Shown in pieces: positions 38,037-48,758 of a stretch of DNA of 64,000 nucleotides; the first letter of the stretch is position 1; each line of letters opens with the position of its first letter. Origin of the DNA: Coenobita brevimanus (Eukaryota > Arthropoda > Malacostraca > Decapoda > Coenobitidae). Location of the stretch: positions 11,919,140 to 11,983,139 of the forward strand of contig CM064690.1 in the NCBI GenBank assembly GCA_032717465.1, in the 5' to 3' direction. Both the position numbers and the translations under genes were made by a program. The notes below the pieces were generated by a model. It did no database searches and was not told the DNA's origin. It saw only the letters and a list, made by a program, of their open reading frames with translations.

Positions 38037-38583
38037 TGTCAGGACTCTAAAATATCTTAATACATAATAGTCAGCAACATACTCGTACATATATAGTCTA
38101 GAGGTTCGGTCAATGTCAAACCTAGGGACCAAAAGGAAATGACGTTAGCACCTCTCCAGAATGCCACTCACCAGCAAAATAGCCCACGAACAGCGCCTTG
38201 TGACCATACACACACATACACACACACAGGCTTCTAGAACATTCAACAACAGTATAGCACACGTGACACGGCCCCTGCCAAACGAGAATGTAGGAATCTG
38301 AGCTCAGAAGGGGACTGGCTATAGAAACGGCAGGTAGTGGAGAGAGCGAATAAGAAGAGAGGTCTGACTAGACTTAGTAACTATATTAAATCCCTGTATA
38401 ATACTTACGCTGCTCAACTTAGACTTTTCTTGGAAGATAATAAATCAAGATCAACTCCCTGTATTCATCTTTAACTCCTCCTGCTCTTCAATTACCAAAA
38501 TAACTTTAACCAAAACTCAAGACTCACCTCTTGCAAGATTAAAGAGTTACATATATATAAATGTTGACTACAAAGCTCCAACA
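38037..38583 (+). repeat. 3' LTR (547 bp)
   Basis: Second copy of the LTR, followed by the CAAG duplication. No strong polypurine tract is visible just upstream. Confidence 0.85.
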
Positions 38584-38587
38584 CAAG

Positions 38588-39290
38588 GATAAGGAGAGAA
38601 ACCCAGAAACAGTTTGAGGAAGAATTATAAATAAAAGTAGTGATCAACTGAAGCAATTTTACAGCTATATCCGAAGCAAATCCAAAGTTACAGTTATAAT
38701 ATAGTCCATTGCAGACGAGGTGATCATCTGTAAACATGACAAAGATATCTGTGCCAATCAGTTTTTGCGAAGAAAATAATTTTGAAAGACATTATATGGA
38801 ACAAGCATGACCACACATATTACCAGATATACGAATATGAGAAAAAGAAATACAGGAGGAGTTAAGTAAATTAGACAAAGGAAAAGCAAATGGTCCTGAC
38901 GAAATCTCATGTTGGGTGCTACAAGAATGTGCAAAAGGGTTAAGTAGACCAATATATTTAATACTCAAGGAATCCTTGGGTTAAGACAAACTACCTGATA
39001 TTTGGAAGAAAGCAAACATATTCCCCTATTCAAGAAAGGTAATAGACAAAATGCACTCAACTACCGACCATTATCACTAACCAGTGTTGTAAGGATGATA
39101 TTAGAAAAGCTGATAAGAAAAGTTTGGGTAAACCATCTAGAAGAAACAATATGATAACAGAAAGGCAGTCTGGTTTTAGGAAAGGGAAATCATGTGTTAC
39201 TAACCTATTAAGCTACTATGACTGAGTTGCAGAAACATTACAAAAAAGAGAAGGATGTGTGGACATTATCTATCTAGAAATCAAGAAAGC
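38588..39290 (+). pseudogene. LINE-A reverse transcriptase, part 1
   Basis: Resumes LINE-A after the LTR element: IRRETQKQFEEE and QFYSYIRSKSK (linker typical of CR1-like LINEs), KANGPDEISCWVLQE (finger motif), KKGNRQNALNYRPLSLTSVV, SGFRKGKSCVTNLLSYYD, and motif A up to IIYLEIKKAF, where LINE-B is inserted inside the catalytic motif. Several frame changes and stops are present. Confidence 0.75.
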
Positions 39291-39295
39291 ATTTG
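39291..39295. other. Target-site duplication ATTTG (left)
   Basis: ATTTG occurs here and at 42286-42290. Removing LINE-B and one copy gives the LINE-A motif K-A-F-D-R-V-L in frame. Confidence 0.75.
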
Positions 39296-42285
39296 GAATG
39301 TAAGGGGAGCGAGTGATGAGGTGAAAGAGAGAGAGATTGTCCAGGTGCTTGACGGTGTGAAAGCTCATGTATGCGGAATAACTGAAACGAAATGGAGAGG
39401 TGAGAGTGTGAGAGAATGGGAGTATAGATGGGGTATATGTGCAGGAGTAGGTGAGAATGAGAGGGCAAGAGAAGGAGGATGTATAGTTGTGAGTAAAAGA
39501 TGAAAGAAGAGCATAAGAGAGTATGGATCAGTTGGGTCAAGAATTGTGTGGGTAAGATTGAAAGTTGGAATACAAATGTGGGCGATAGTGTGTGTATGCA
39601 CCAACTAAAGATTGTGCAAGTAGAGTGAGAGAAGACTTCTGGACAAATGTGGAAGTGTGCATGGAAAAGTTTGGAAGGATTAAGAGAGTGTTTTTGATCG
39701 GTGATATGAATAGTAAAGTAGGGAATGTGAAGGTGGATGGAATAGTTGGTGAGTGGGGGGTGCCTGCTGAGATAGATGAGAACGGCAGAGCGTTAGTGGA
39801 CATTTGTGCTGGGAGTGGGTTGGTGATAGCCAATACCCTCTTCAGGCACAAAATGATCCACAGGTATACATGGCGAGTGATGAGAAGGGTGGGTGGTGAA
39901 CTGAATGAAAGGAAGGCAATGATTGATTATGTGTGTGTGGATGAAAGGATGCAAAAATGTGTAATGGATGCAGGAGCTTATAGAGGTTGGGGGAGTGGAC
40001 TTTCTGACCACTACTTGGTGATGGCCAGAATCAAGGTCCAATTAGGATGGACAAATAGAAGAAGGGATGGATGGAAAGAAGGAGTATTTGTAAAGAGAGT
40101 GGAAAGGATACAAGAGGATGAAAAAAAGGCAGAGTATAAGAGAGAAGTGGAGGAACGATTAGGCAAATATGAGGTGGAGCAGATGGGAGACGTGGAAGGT
40201 GTGTGCAGGATATTTACAGAAGAAATATGTGCAGCATGTGATGTGGTGTGTGGGATGAAGAGAAGACGGATGGGTGTGCAAGGAACAGCATGGTGGAATG
40301 AAGAGGTGAAACAGGCTGTGGCACAGAACAAGAAAGCATACAATGAATGGATGAGAAATAGGGGCGTGGAAGAAGTTGAGAGGCGAAAGATAGAGTTAAA
40401 TGTAGAAAGAAAGAGAGAGGTGAAAAGATTAGTAAGAGAGAGTAAGAAGAGAGTGGATGAAGAATTTGGAAGGAACTTGAGTGTAAAGTGGAGGGACTTT
40501 AAGAAAATGTTCTGGAAAGAGGTGAAAAGAGTAAGACAGGGTGGAAATGAAGTTAGCAGGGGAGTGAAAGATAAAAATGGTAGATAACTAGTGGAGAAGG
40601 GAGAAAAAGTGAGCAGATGGAGAGAACACTATAAGGAATTGTTGATCATAGAGGATGGAAGTAATGCGAGTATAAGTGGCTGGGGAATGGCTGGGAGGAG
40701 GAGGGAGGTGAGAAGACAGGAAGAAATCAGTATGATAGAAGTTGTGGGAGCAATGAAGAAAGTTAAATTGGGGAAACCCCCAGGAATTGATGGAGTGTGT
40801 GGCGAAATGTTGAAGTATGGGGGACAGATAGTAGTAGAATGGATGTGGAAAATGTGCAGATTGGCCTGGGAGGAAGGTAGAGTCCCGGAGGATTGGAAGT
40901 CAGGTATAATTATTCCCTTGTACAAAGGAAAAGGGGAAAAAGAAGTGTGTGGTAATCATAGGGGCGTCTGTTTTCTTAGTATAATAGGAAAAGTGTATGG
41001 TAGGATACTTATTGACAGAGTTAGAGAAAAAATAGAGGAATTAGTTGGAGAAGAACAGGGAGGCCTTAGAAAGGGAAGAGGTTGTGTAGATCAGATATTC
41101 ATGCTTAGATCTTTAGTGGAAAAGTTTCTAGAGAAGGGAAAGAAGTGTATGTGGCTTTCATGGATTTGGAGAAAGCATATGACAGGGTGGATAGACAAGG
41201 ATTGTGGAAAGTATTAAGAATATATGGAGTAGATGGGAAGTTGTTGAATGCTGTGAAGAGTATGTATGATGGTGCTAAGGCTGCAGTGTGTGTGGATGGT
41301 GAACTGAGTGAATTTTTCTCTTTGAAGGTTGGGTTGAAACAGGGATGTGTCATGTCTCCATGGTTGTTCAATCTGTACATGGATGGGGTAATAAAAGAGG
41401 TACAAGGTAGGGTAGTGGATGTTGGAGTGGCCCTGGTGAGAGAGTGTAGTGTTTGGAAACTCCCTGTACTGTTGTTTGCAGATGATACTGTGTTGTTGAA
41501 TGAAGACGAAGGAGAGCTGCAAGGCTTGGTGGATGAGATTGGAAGAGTGTGTAAGAAACGGAATCTAAAAGTGAATGTAGGGAAGGGTAAAGTGATGGTC
41601 TTTGAGAAAGGTGAAGTCAGTGAATGTACACCGAGATTGGATGGTGAGGAATTGGAAAATGTGAGTACGTTTAAGTACTGTACTTGGGTAGTGTGATGAG
41701 TAAGGATGGAGCTTTTGGAGGGTGAAGTGCTTGAAAGGGTACAGCAGGGAAGAAAGGTTGCTGGTTCCTTGAAAGCAGTGATAAGAAGCAGGGAAGTGAG
41801 CAGGGAAGTGAAAAAGTTAGTATATGACAGTATTGTGATACCCACTCTAACGTATGGAAGTGAAGCTTGGACGTTGCTGGAAGGACACAAGTCAAGAGTG
41901 AGAGCAGTGGAAATGAGTTATTTAAGAGGAGCCTGTGGAGTCACATGGAGAGACAGGCTAACAAATGGGTATATAAAGGAGCATTGTGGTGTGGATGCGG
42001 ATGTGATAGGAGGCGTTATGAGGAACACACTGAGGTGGTTTGGCCATGTGGAGAGGATGAAGGGTGAAAGACTGACGAAGAGAGTGTATGTGAGTGAGGT
42101 GAAGGGGGGAAGAGGGAGGGGGAGGCCGAGGATGAGATGGAGGGGTGGGGTGGAGAGGTATATGAGAAAGGGAGGTGTGAGCTGGGAGCGGGGCAGTGAA
42201 ATGGCAGGGGACGGCGACGTGGAGGCGATTTGTTTGTGGTCCCCCCGAACGGGATTGAGGCGTCTGGCAATAGATAGATAGATGG
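39296..42285 (+). mobile_element. LINE-B, RTE-like retrotransposon, full length (about 2.99 kb)
   Basis: Runs from GAATGTAAGGGGAGCG to a TAGATAGATAGATGG tail, bounded by the 5-bp duplication ATTTG. One long coding region carries endonuclease then reverse transcriptase, with a very short 5' UTR and a short 3' UTR with simple-repeat tail, all typical of RTE-like LINEs. It is inserted in motif A of LINE-A's reverse transcriptase, in the same orientation. Confidence 0.85.
39300..42260 (+). pseudogene. LINE-B endonuclease/reverse transcriptase, disrupted
   Basis: The endonuclease begins WNVRGASDEV with CGITETKWRG. After a stop at 39501 and a frameshift near 39590 it continues CVYAPTKD, FLIGDMNSKVG (G-D-M-N box) and SGLSDHYLV. 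The linker contains GTAWWNEEVKQAV. A TAA stands at 40585, then the same frame carries LGKPPGIDGVCGEMLK and RKGRGCVDQIF. A frameshift near 41140 leads to VAFMDLEKAYDRVDR (motif A), GLKQGCVMSPWLF (motif B) and FADD at 41475-41486. Near 41680 a 5-bp insertion brings a TGA (41694); a further single base restores the frame at about 41706 for the C-terminus (TYGSEAWTLLEGHKSRV, GRGRGRPRMRWRG). The lesions are few, and the catalytic residues seen are intact. Confidence 0.85.
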
Positions 42286-42994
42286 ATTTGACAGAGTACT
42301 ACACCAAAACTGTGCCATCAAGGAGGAATCCAAGGCAATCTGTACTGTTGGAAGCAAGATTATCTCAGAAAAAGGGATATGAGAACAGTACTAAGAGGAA
42401 ATTACTCATCATGGAGGGAAGTGACCAGCGGAGTTCCACAGGGCTCAGTGCTGGCACCAGTAATGTTTTTAGTGTATATAAATGACATAGATAGTAACAT
42501 TGGAAATGAAAGCTATCTAAATGTGTTTGCTGATGATGAAAAATACAAAAGATGATTACTAACAGACTCTTGTAGAGAGCTACAAGAAGAATTAAACAAA
42601 CTTCATGAATGTAGCCATAAATGGCAAATGGAATTCAATGTGGACAAGTGTCATGTAATTAAGTTTTGTAAAAGTGGAAAATGACCGGATCGGGATTATA
42701 AGTTAGGAAGTAAAACCCCACACATATCAGAAAGGGAGAAGGACCGAGGAGTGATTATCAATAACAGATTATCCCAGGATGACTACATCAATGAGAAGGT
42801 ACAGAACAAGTATACACTGCTTGCTGCTTGCTAATATGAGAATAGCATTCACATACAAAATTGAAGAAAAGATAATAACATCGTTCAACAGACCAGCCGT
42901 GGAGTATGCATCAGTGGTCTGGAATCCTCATCTCAAGAAACACATACATAAGACTGAAAGAGTTCAAAGAGCCACAACATGGTGGGTACTAAGC
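42286..42994 (+). pseudogene. LINE-A reverse transcriptase, part 2
   Basis: Continues motif A (D-R-V-L-H) after the ATTTG duplication, then [15 protein letters not shown] (motif B), VFADD at 42523-42537 (motif C), WQMEFNVDKCHVIKF and the thumb EYASVVWNPHLKKHI. TGA/TAG codons and frame changes lie at about 42340, 42553 and 42682. It is cut at codons for S-L by PB2 at a TTAA. Confidence 0.8.
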
Positions 42995-43012
42995 TTAACC
43001 CCTTAACCTCGG

Positions 43013-43072
43013 GCGTCACTTTTGTGACGCTCGGGAGCAAGGGATCATACCACGGGGTGTCACTTTTGTGAT
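43013..43072. promoter_or_regulatory. PB2 subterminal palindrome pair
   Basis: GCGTCACTTTTGTGACGC at 43013-43030 is a perfect inverted repeat around TTTT. GTGTCACTTTTGTGAT follows at 43057-43072. The GTCAC of the first lies 20 bp from the TTAA and the two GTCAC words are 44 bp apart. Possible transposase-binding sites, by analogy with subterminal repeats of other piggyBac elements. Confidence 0.55.
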
Positions 43073-43713
43073 TCTGTGTTATTTTGAATTTGCCTGGGCT
43101 TTCAATGGTGGCTTATATCATCTATCAGTACTACCAGTGTCCAGCTATACTCAGTTCTGCTAATGTCATCTATACTCCCATCCACTGTTGACAATTTAGC
43201 CATTTTTCCCCTGTCCTTGACTCCCCTCCTTACCTCCCTCCATTACCCTCTTCTCCCACCTGCCCAGCTATGCTGCGCTACACAAATTCTTGACTGATTT
43301 TTCCACTCATTTTATCTGTTGAAATGTGTCCTATGCCCTATTCTTAAACATAATAATATAAAAAGGAAAGAGAAAAGGTAATTGATAATGTCATTCACCT
43401 GGAATGGGCTAATTATCACCTGACAACACCCCATGTGCACTCGTTCATTAATTTTTCCTATTTATTTACTCTTGAAATATGCCATATGACCTGTTCTCAT
43501 AATAAAAATATATATAAGAAAGGAAGGGAGAAGCCTAAGTGATATTTACATTCACCTGGAACTACCTAATTTATTATGTATTGTCTAGATTTCCTGCCAA
43601 TCATTTCATAGCGTATAAATTAGCAGCTGTCATGACGCTGACATTGGCAACACTTCACTGCCCTTAGGGCTGGCCACAGCATTCAGTTTACTGTCGTCTT
43701 TCAAGGTGAAAAC

Positions 43714-43875
43714 ATGTCAGATTCACGCCTGTCCAATTCTGCCGCTTTTGAGCCCCATGCAATGGGCCCTGTGACCTCTACCCCTACTAAACCTCATGTG
43801 GGAAGGGGTAAAGGGCTAAGTGACTCTGCTATGGAACGTGAACTGGCTGATATCAATGATAATGATGGACAGTGA
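43714..43875 (+). pseudogene. PB2 transposase N-terminus, remnant
   Basis: A 53-codon frame starting MSDSRLSNSAAFEPHAMGPV and ending in the acidic ELADINDNDGQ, followed by TGA. The +1 frame carries on as DSDYDLFGDSK, so the TGA is probably a frameshift artefact. The acidic, disordered N-terminus before the DDD domain is usual for piggyBac. Just downstream the sequence joins AACAGTGCAAGTG, which in the longer PB2 copy comes right after the stop codon. The deletion therefore removed the transposase from about residue 65 to its end and kept the 3' UTR. Confidence 0.7.
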
Positions 43876-44644
43876 CTATGATCTTTTTGGTGACTCTAAA
43901 ACAGTGCAAGTGGAAATGTAAATAAAGTGTAAATAATGTATAAACAGCAAGTGAAAGCAATGGATGTAAATATGATTGAACAGTAGAAAATAGTTTTATA
44001 AGTTATTGCAATTGACAGTGCATAACATAGTGCATATAAAATAGAAATGTAAATATTGAAAATACATTACGTAGTTTACTGAACAAGAAAATGAATGCCT
44101 GGAGTGAAAATAAACTGCTATTACTGAAGGAAACTTTTGGATAAATACTGTAGATATATATAAGTGTAATAAAGTAATAGGAATATAAAGTGTGAGTGTG
44201 TTTATGAATAATAAATGACAGAATACCAGAGGGGAACGATCACGGATGGGAAGCTCGTACATGCTCGTTATTTACACTGCTTTCAATGTGTGTTTTTTTT
44301 TGGAGTATGGATTCCAAACTACTTGAAAATCATAGAATAGCGATTCTAGTGATAATGTCAGCCTGTGGTAATCATATTACGGGGTGTAGGGAAGTGTAAA
44401 GTGGAGACTTCATTAACCAACAACCTCAGAAGTCTCCACAAGTCCTACGGTTGTCAATGAAGGCTCATCAAACATACCAAGAGAAAGCTGAAGGTATGTG
44501 CCATATGCATATGTAATTATAATATTGTATTCTAGGACTAATAACTGATTTTTGGCAAATATTTTTTAAAAGTCAGTTGGAGCGTGAATATCCCTGTGGG
44601 ACACGCAAGGAGCAGGTCCAACATCCCCGTGGTGTAGGGGTTAA

Positions 44645-44986
44645 GGGATCTAAACTACAAAGAATGACTGGAAAAATTGAATCTGCCAACACTACAGGAG
44701 AGAAAGAAAAGAGAAGACTTGATTATGCTATATAAATGTGTCTCAGGGAAAGAGAAAATAGACATAAATGAGTATATAACATATGGGGACAAAATATCAG
44801 CAAGAGGACATTGCAAAAAACTGCATGAAAAATGAGGTGATAAACACGTAAGGAAATTCAGTTTTCCTAATAGGGCAATTGATCAGCGGAATGAAATAGT
44901 GTATACAAAAACAGTTCATAAATTTAAGGATATGTGTGATAAAAGTGATTTTATACACGGGACAGTACAAGCTTGACTCATTCCTG
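44645..44986 (+). pseudogene. LINE-A reverse transcriptase, part 3 (C-terminus)
   Basis: Starts RDLNYKE after the PB2 site, then LEKLNLPTLQERKKR, YKCVSGKEKID and RKFSFPNRAIDQRNEIVYTK, the typical C-terminal region of CR1-like LINEs. The frame is broken by TGA at about 44664 and others. It ends at L-I-P-V where the PB1 MITE is inserted at TTAA. Confidence 0.8.
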
Positions 44987-45746
44987 TTAAGCTGCCCCAT
45001 ACCGACAGGTTTTTCACCAATGACCTCCACCAATCCCGGCAGATTTTGTTTGGGGGGGGGGAGGCTAAAACCACCATTTATGAGAAACATGGAAAATTCA
45101 TAGAGAAATCGCTCACCTGAGCATAAAACTGCCAGTACAGGGGACCATACACTCACCTGGCATTATGTTTTATGGGGCCTGGCTTCAGAGAAAACGTTTT
45201 TTATGGGAGGAGTAACTATTCCAAACCACTCAGAATAGGTAGATACTTATTTATATTGTACGAATTTATATGCAGTATGTGAGCATATTGGTTTTCACAC
45301 AGTAATATAGGCAATATATGCATTGTTTCATTCACCAAACACATCAACACACCCCACCTTTTTTGGCGACATTACCTGCTCATCACTTCTCATCGTTTGT
45401 TCCTCAATGCAATGTAAACTTTGTCCTCCACATCGTCATCGTTTGGGGAATCACTCTCGCCTTGAATTTCATACCATGGCACAACATGTCTTTACTGGCC
45501 AGGTCACTGGTAACAGGTGAGTTGCTCAGACAATGGCATGCGAGTGGGGGGAGGTCATGCGGGGTAAGGCATTGTCCCCACCTGGGCTCGGGTAGAGGAA
45601 GGTGTCCCGCGTATACGTACCAAAAATTTGAAAAATGTGCAAATGATGGACCTTGCAACTGCACTGTGTTTATAAACATCAACGGGAATCAGAGTGACAA
45701 AGTGTTTGGATGCATATATATACATCAACGGGATGTGGTGGGTTAA
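44987..45746 (-). mobile_element. PB1 MITE, copy a (760 bp)
   Basis: TTAA at 44987-44990 and 45743-45746. In reverse orientation it starts CCCACCACATCCCGTTGATG and carries the two CCCGTTGATGT motifs. Its far end contains CATTGGTGAAAAACC and GGGATTGG, as in the right end of PB1 (61060-61117). It is inverted relative to copy b (53808) and similar over most of its length. No transposase. It sits in the extreme 3' part of LINE-A. Confidence 0.8.
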
Positions 45747-45777
45747 GATACAATTAGGTAAGAACAATTAGGTAAGA
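45747..45777 (+). repeat. LINE-A 3' tail
   Basis: Two units of ACAATTAGGTAAGA follow the MITE. This is the short tandem 3' terminus of LINE-A and abuts the (CA)n target. Confidence 0.7.

Positions 45778-45808
<31 letters not shown>
45778..45808. repeat. (CA)n microsatellite, right part of the LINE-A target
   Basis: Continuation of the microsatellite that LINE-A interrupted. Confidence 0.85.
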
Positions 45809-45809
<1 letters not shown>

Positions 45810-47209
45810 GTAATCCTGATTAACATTCTCCTTTTGGTTGCGATATGAATGTGTATGACTGTATTCGTACATAAATAATGAATGACATGCTGCGTGAAAG
45901 GAACAATGTTACGGAGTGCTACCGCACTCCATAAGTAGGAATGACGCATGTTGAGTGGCGTCTCTTATAGGGTATATGAAGATCCGCGAGAAAACGGTCG
46001 CATAGCTTAGTTCTTAGATTTTGAACTTAAAGACCTTCGCTATTCAAGTGCAAAACTACTCACATAGTCTTGCTAACTTTCGCAGGAGTAGCAAAATCAG
46101 ACCATAAAAATATCGATTTTGTTCTTTCTTTCTTCTTCATGAGTCATAACTCCAAAACTAAAAAGCCGCACACGAGCGTACAATACACCAAAATGCTGCT
46201 TGTCGAGTGTAGATGTTTCCTTTCGTGTTTAGAAAAGTGTTGAGGCTACGGTTCGCGAGTTACGGCCTGAAAACCTCCTGAAAACCACATCGCTGTCACA
46301 CGTAAATACGCCATTTTGCGAAATATTAGTTAGCTACAGCTGGCCTACAGTTAAAGAACGTACCAAAACACCTCTTTTCACGGGAAGGCACCCTCGTTAT
46401 TGTCTTTCAGTAAGCTATGCATGTAACAGTGTCTGACTGCCTTATGCATAATATTATTATACATCCACAAAAAGATCATAAACTAGAAAACAAAAATTTT
46501 CTTCTAAAATGATTGTTAAGAAGTGGGAATGGCAAAAATGCACAGACAAGAGATGAAAAAAAGCACAAAAACAAGAAAGCATTCAGGATGAGAGGAGATT
46601 GGGAGACCTTTATTCATTACTACATTCCACCAGCTACAAGTCTGTGGCTGAAGTATGGAATGTAGTAATGGGTATAGGTCATTTTAGAAGGAAATTTTTG
46701 TTTCCTTGTAAGCAGGGAATCATATTGCTGATGTTGTTAAAACCCAAGGCTAAACAAGGCACAACGAAAAATATCGCTTAAGAAAACAAGAGAATGAGGA
46801 GGAGGATGTAAAAGGAAATAAATGGATGCCTCTTCAGGCGTGAAGAACACCCTGTATGCAAAGATGAGAATCGAGGAAAAGTACAAATAAGAAGGCAGAT
46901 AAAAAAACGTGGTAGTGAAGACACCAGTTCCATGTTCCCTATTCAAGTGCACACACTATAGTTTTTCTATCGCATATAACTTCCTTTGCTTCTGAACAGA
47001 TGATTATTATCTAAAATCAAATTCGAAATGTCTGGGGAATTAGATTTTTATATATATTTTTTTTTACTTGTGTTTTTTTCCTGGTGATTTTGGATTCTTT
47101 TTATGCCTACGTCCATCTCAGGTGAAGAAGGCATTAAATGATTGTCTATCCATCCATGCGTCAGTGGGTGCATGCGTTGGTGCATCCCTTTGTACTTAAC
47201 ACTTTCCTT

Positions 47210-47880
47210 GGTGCGATATCTCTTGAACCCAACAACGCAATTATACCAGACTTCTGTCAGTGACGTAGTATGAGCAGATGATGAACTGATTATGTCAGCT
47301 AGGTCAAGGAGTACAAGGTCAAGCTATATAGGGTCACCTCAGTTTTTCCTTGTGGGCTCGATATCTCCTAAACTCCTCAACAGATTTCGATACAGTATGA
47401 AGGGACGATGAACTGATTAGGTTAGCAAGGTCAAGGTCATACGAGCTTCGGAGCGATATCTGATGAACCCTTGAATAGATTTCGACCAAACTTTTGTCGG
47501 TGACACAGTATGAAGGGAGGATGAATTGATTAGATGAGTAAAGTCAAGGAGTCAAAGATCAAGGTCGTTTGACTTAGTTCTTTCTTGAGGGTGGAATATC
47601 TCCTGAACTCCTTGAGAAATTTCAACAAAAATTTTGTCAGATATACAGCATGAAGGGACGATGAATTGATTAGGTTAGCAAGGGCAAGGAGTCAAAGGTC
47701 AAGGTCATACGGGTGTGGGCACTATATCCCCTAAACCCTTAGATGGATTTCGAAAAAACTTTTGTCAGCGATACAGTATGATGGGACGATTAACTGATTA
47801 TGTCAACATGGTCAGTGGGTCAAAGGTCAAGGTCATATGAGGTCAACTTAGTTTTCCGTTAGTCTCATTTCAATTAACCC
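47210..47880 (+). repeat. Tandem array rich in TCAAGGTCA words, left arm
   Basis: About five imperfect units, each with GATATCTCCTGAAC-like, TTTTGTCAG-like, CAGTATGAAGGGACGATGAA-like and TCAAGGTCA-like words. Successive GATATCT anchors lie at about 47216, 47358, 47453, 47589 and 47719. Each unit ends in one or more AGGTCA half-sites, sometimes spaced as AAAGGTCAAGGTCA. The right arm carries the inverted array at 54760-55460. No open frame of note. Confidence 0.75.
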
Positions 47881-48572
47881 TGTCATGGAGGATGTATGGC
47901 TAATCCGTGCACAAGGCTTGGCAAAGGTTTACTGAGCAACGCTTTGTGTCGACACCTCGGGGCCTGAGCTGTTGGTGTTTCATTTTCTTCATGGAGGAAG
48001 AGAAGTTTTGGGGTCATCATGGTGAGGCATTGATTATCATTACTTTTAACAAGTTTATGAATGCCTACTGATCTAGCAGGTTGCAGCATTTCCAGGTGTT
48101 GCTCATAAAGTATTACGTCCAAGAGGTGGTTGGGGTTTACTGTTCACCTAATACCACTATAGGGCGAACTGCTGGTCATTCTCTACTCTAATGGCTGAAC
48201 AAAAAAATATCTTAGCCCCAAGCCCCTATGCTTGTGATGGGAAGATATAGGCTTGCATAATACTGACAGGTAAGAGTAAACTGACAACATCTGGTCCAGT
48301 CATTTATAATAACTGTATTGTATTATATTTCATCCACCATATCTGGGTGGAGATTTTCGTCCTTCTGTAGCGAATCTTCTGTAACTCAGTGGCAGAATTT
48401 AACAATACTTTTTCATAAATCTTTTTATAACACCTGTTCGTATCATCATATACTTGTGTTAATGTCTTGTAACAAATCAGTTTCTGAATAAAAATTCAGT
48501 GGCTCAACATCATTTCTGTAACACTTCATCGTGAGTGGCAACATATTCTAGTGATGTTTTCTTGTTGGTCCG

Positions 48573-48758
48573 TTGGGCACACTAAATGCAATACTCGAGT
48601 GCTGGGTGGAGGGAGGAACCAGTCTTTGGACTGTCGACTGTGCTAAAAGGGCCCATGTTCGTTTCTTTGGAGGCCAAGACATGCGATCTAAGGCAGGGAA
48701 ACATTTTATTTTATGCAAGGAAGAAGGTAGAAATCTAGAATCCCTAGAATCAGTCTAG
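48573..48758 (+). other. Open frame shared by both arms, unknown
   Basis: A 61-codon frame (TVDCAKRAHVRFFGGQDMRS, then KAGKHFILCKEEGRN), with an intact equivalent at 53085-53270 on the minus strand. The two differ at about 11 residues, and most base changes alter the protein, which argues against selection. It runs into the GAATCC satellite. Not recognised. Confidence 0.2.

Larger units (their letters stand above)
34956..38583 (+). mobile_element. Non-autonomous LTR retrotransposon (LARD-like)
   Basis: Two direct repeats (34956-35512 and 38037-38583) start TGTCAGGACTC and end CTCCAACA, the canonical TG...CA. They are flanked by a 4-bp duplication, CAAG. The interior (35513-38036, 2.5 kb) has no gag, protease, reverse transcriptase or integrase, so movement would have depended on another element. 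Four-bp duplications are common for some Gypsy-type integrases; the family is not assigned. It is inserted in the region between endonuclease and reverse transcriptase of LINE-A, which resumes directly after it. Confidence 0.85.
42995..44644 (+). mobile_element. piggyBac family PB2, internally deleted copy (1650 bp)
   Basis: TTAA at both ends (42995-42998, 44641-44644), with CCCCT/AGGGG next to them. Removing the element plus one TTAA restores LINE-A's reading frame across the site (S-L-R-D-L-N-Y), which confirms both ends. The right 850 bp match, inverted, the PB2 copy at 62616-64000. The left part holds a transposase N-terminus that ends abruptly. A perfect 18-bp palindrome (43013-43030) and a second related motif (43057-43072) lie just inside the left end. 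Confidence 0.9.
32641..45777 (+). mobile_element. LINE-A, CR1-like retrotransposon split by four nested insertions
   Basis: Its parts are 32641-34955, 38584-39290, 42286-42994, 44641-44986 and 45747-45777, together about 3.8-4 kb, a normal full length. Order: 5' UTR, coiled-coil ORF1, endonuclease, reverse transcriptase, and a 3' tail of about two ACAATTAGGTAAGA units. The nested elements are an LTR retrotransposon (34956-38583), LINE-B (39296-42285), a piggyBac PB2 derivative (42995-44644) and a PB1 MITE (44987-45746). It sits inside a CA microsatellite of the left arm of the large inverted duplication; the matching site in the right arm is empty. All coding parts are decayed. Confidence 0.85.
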
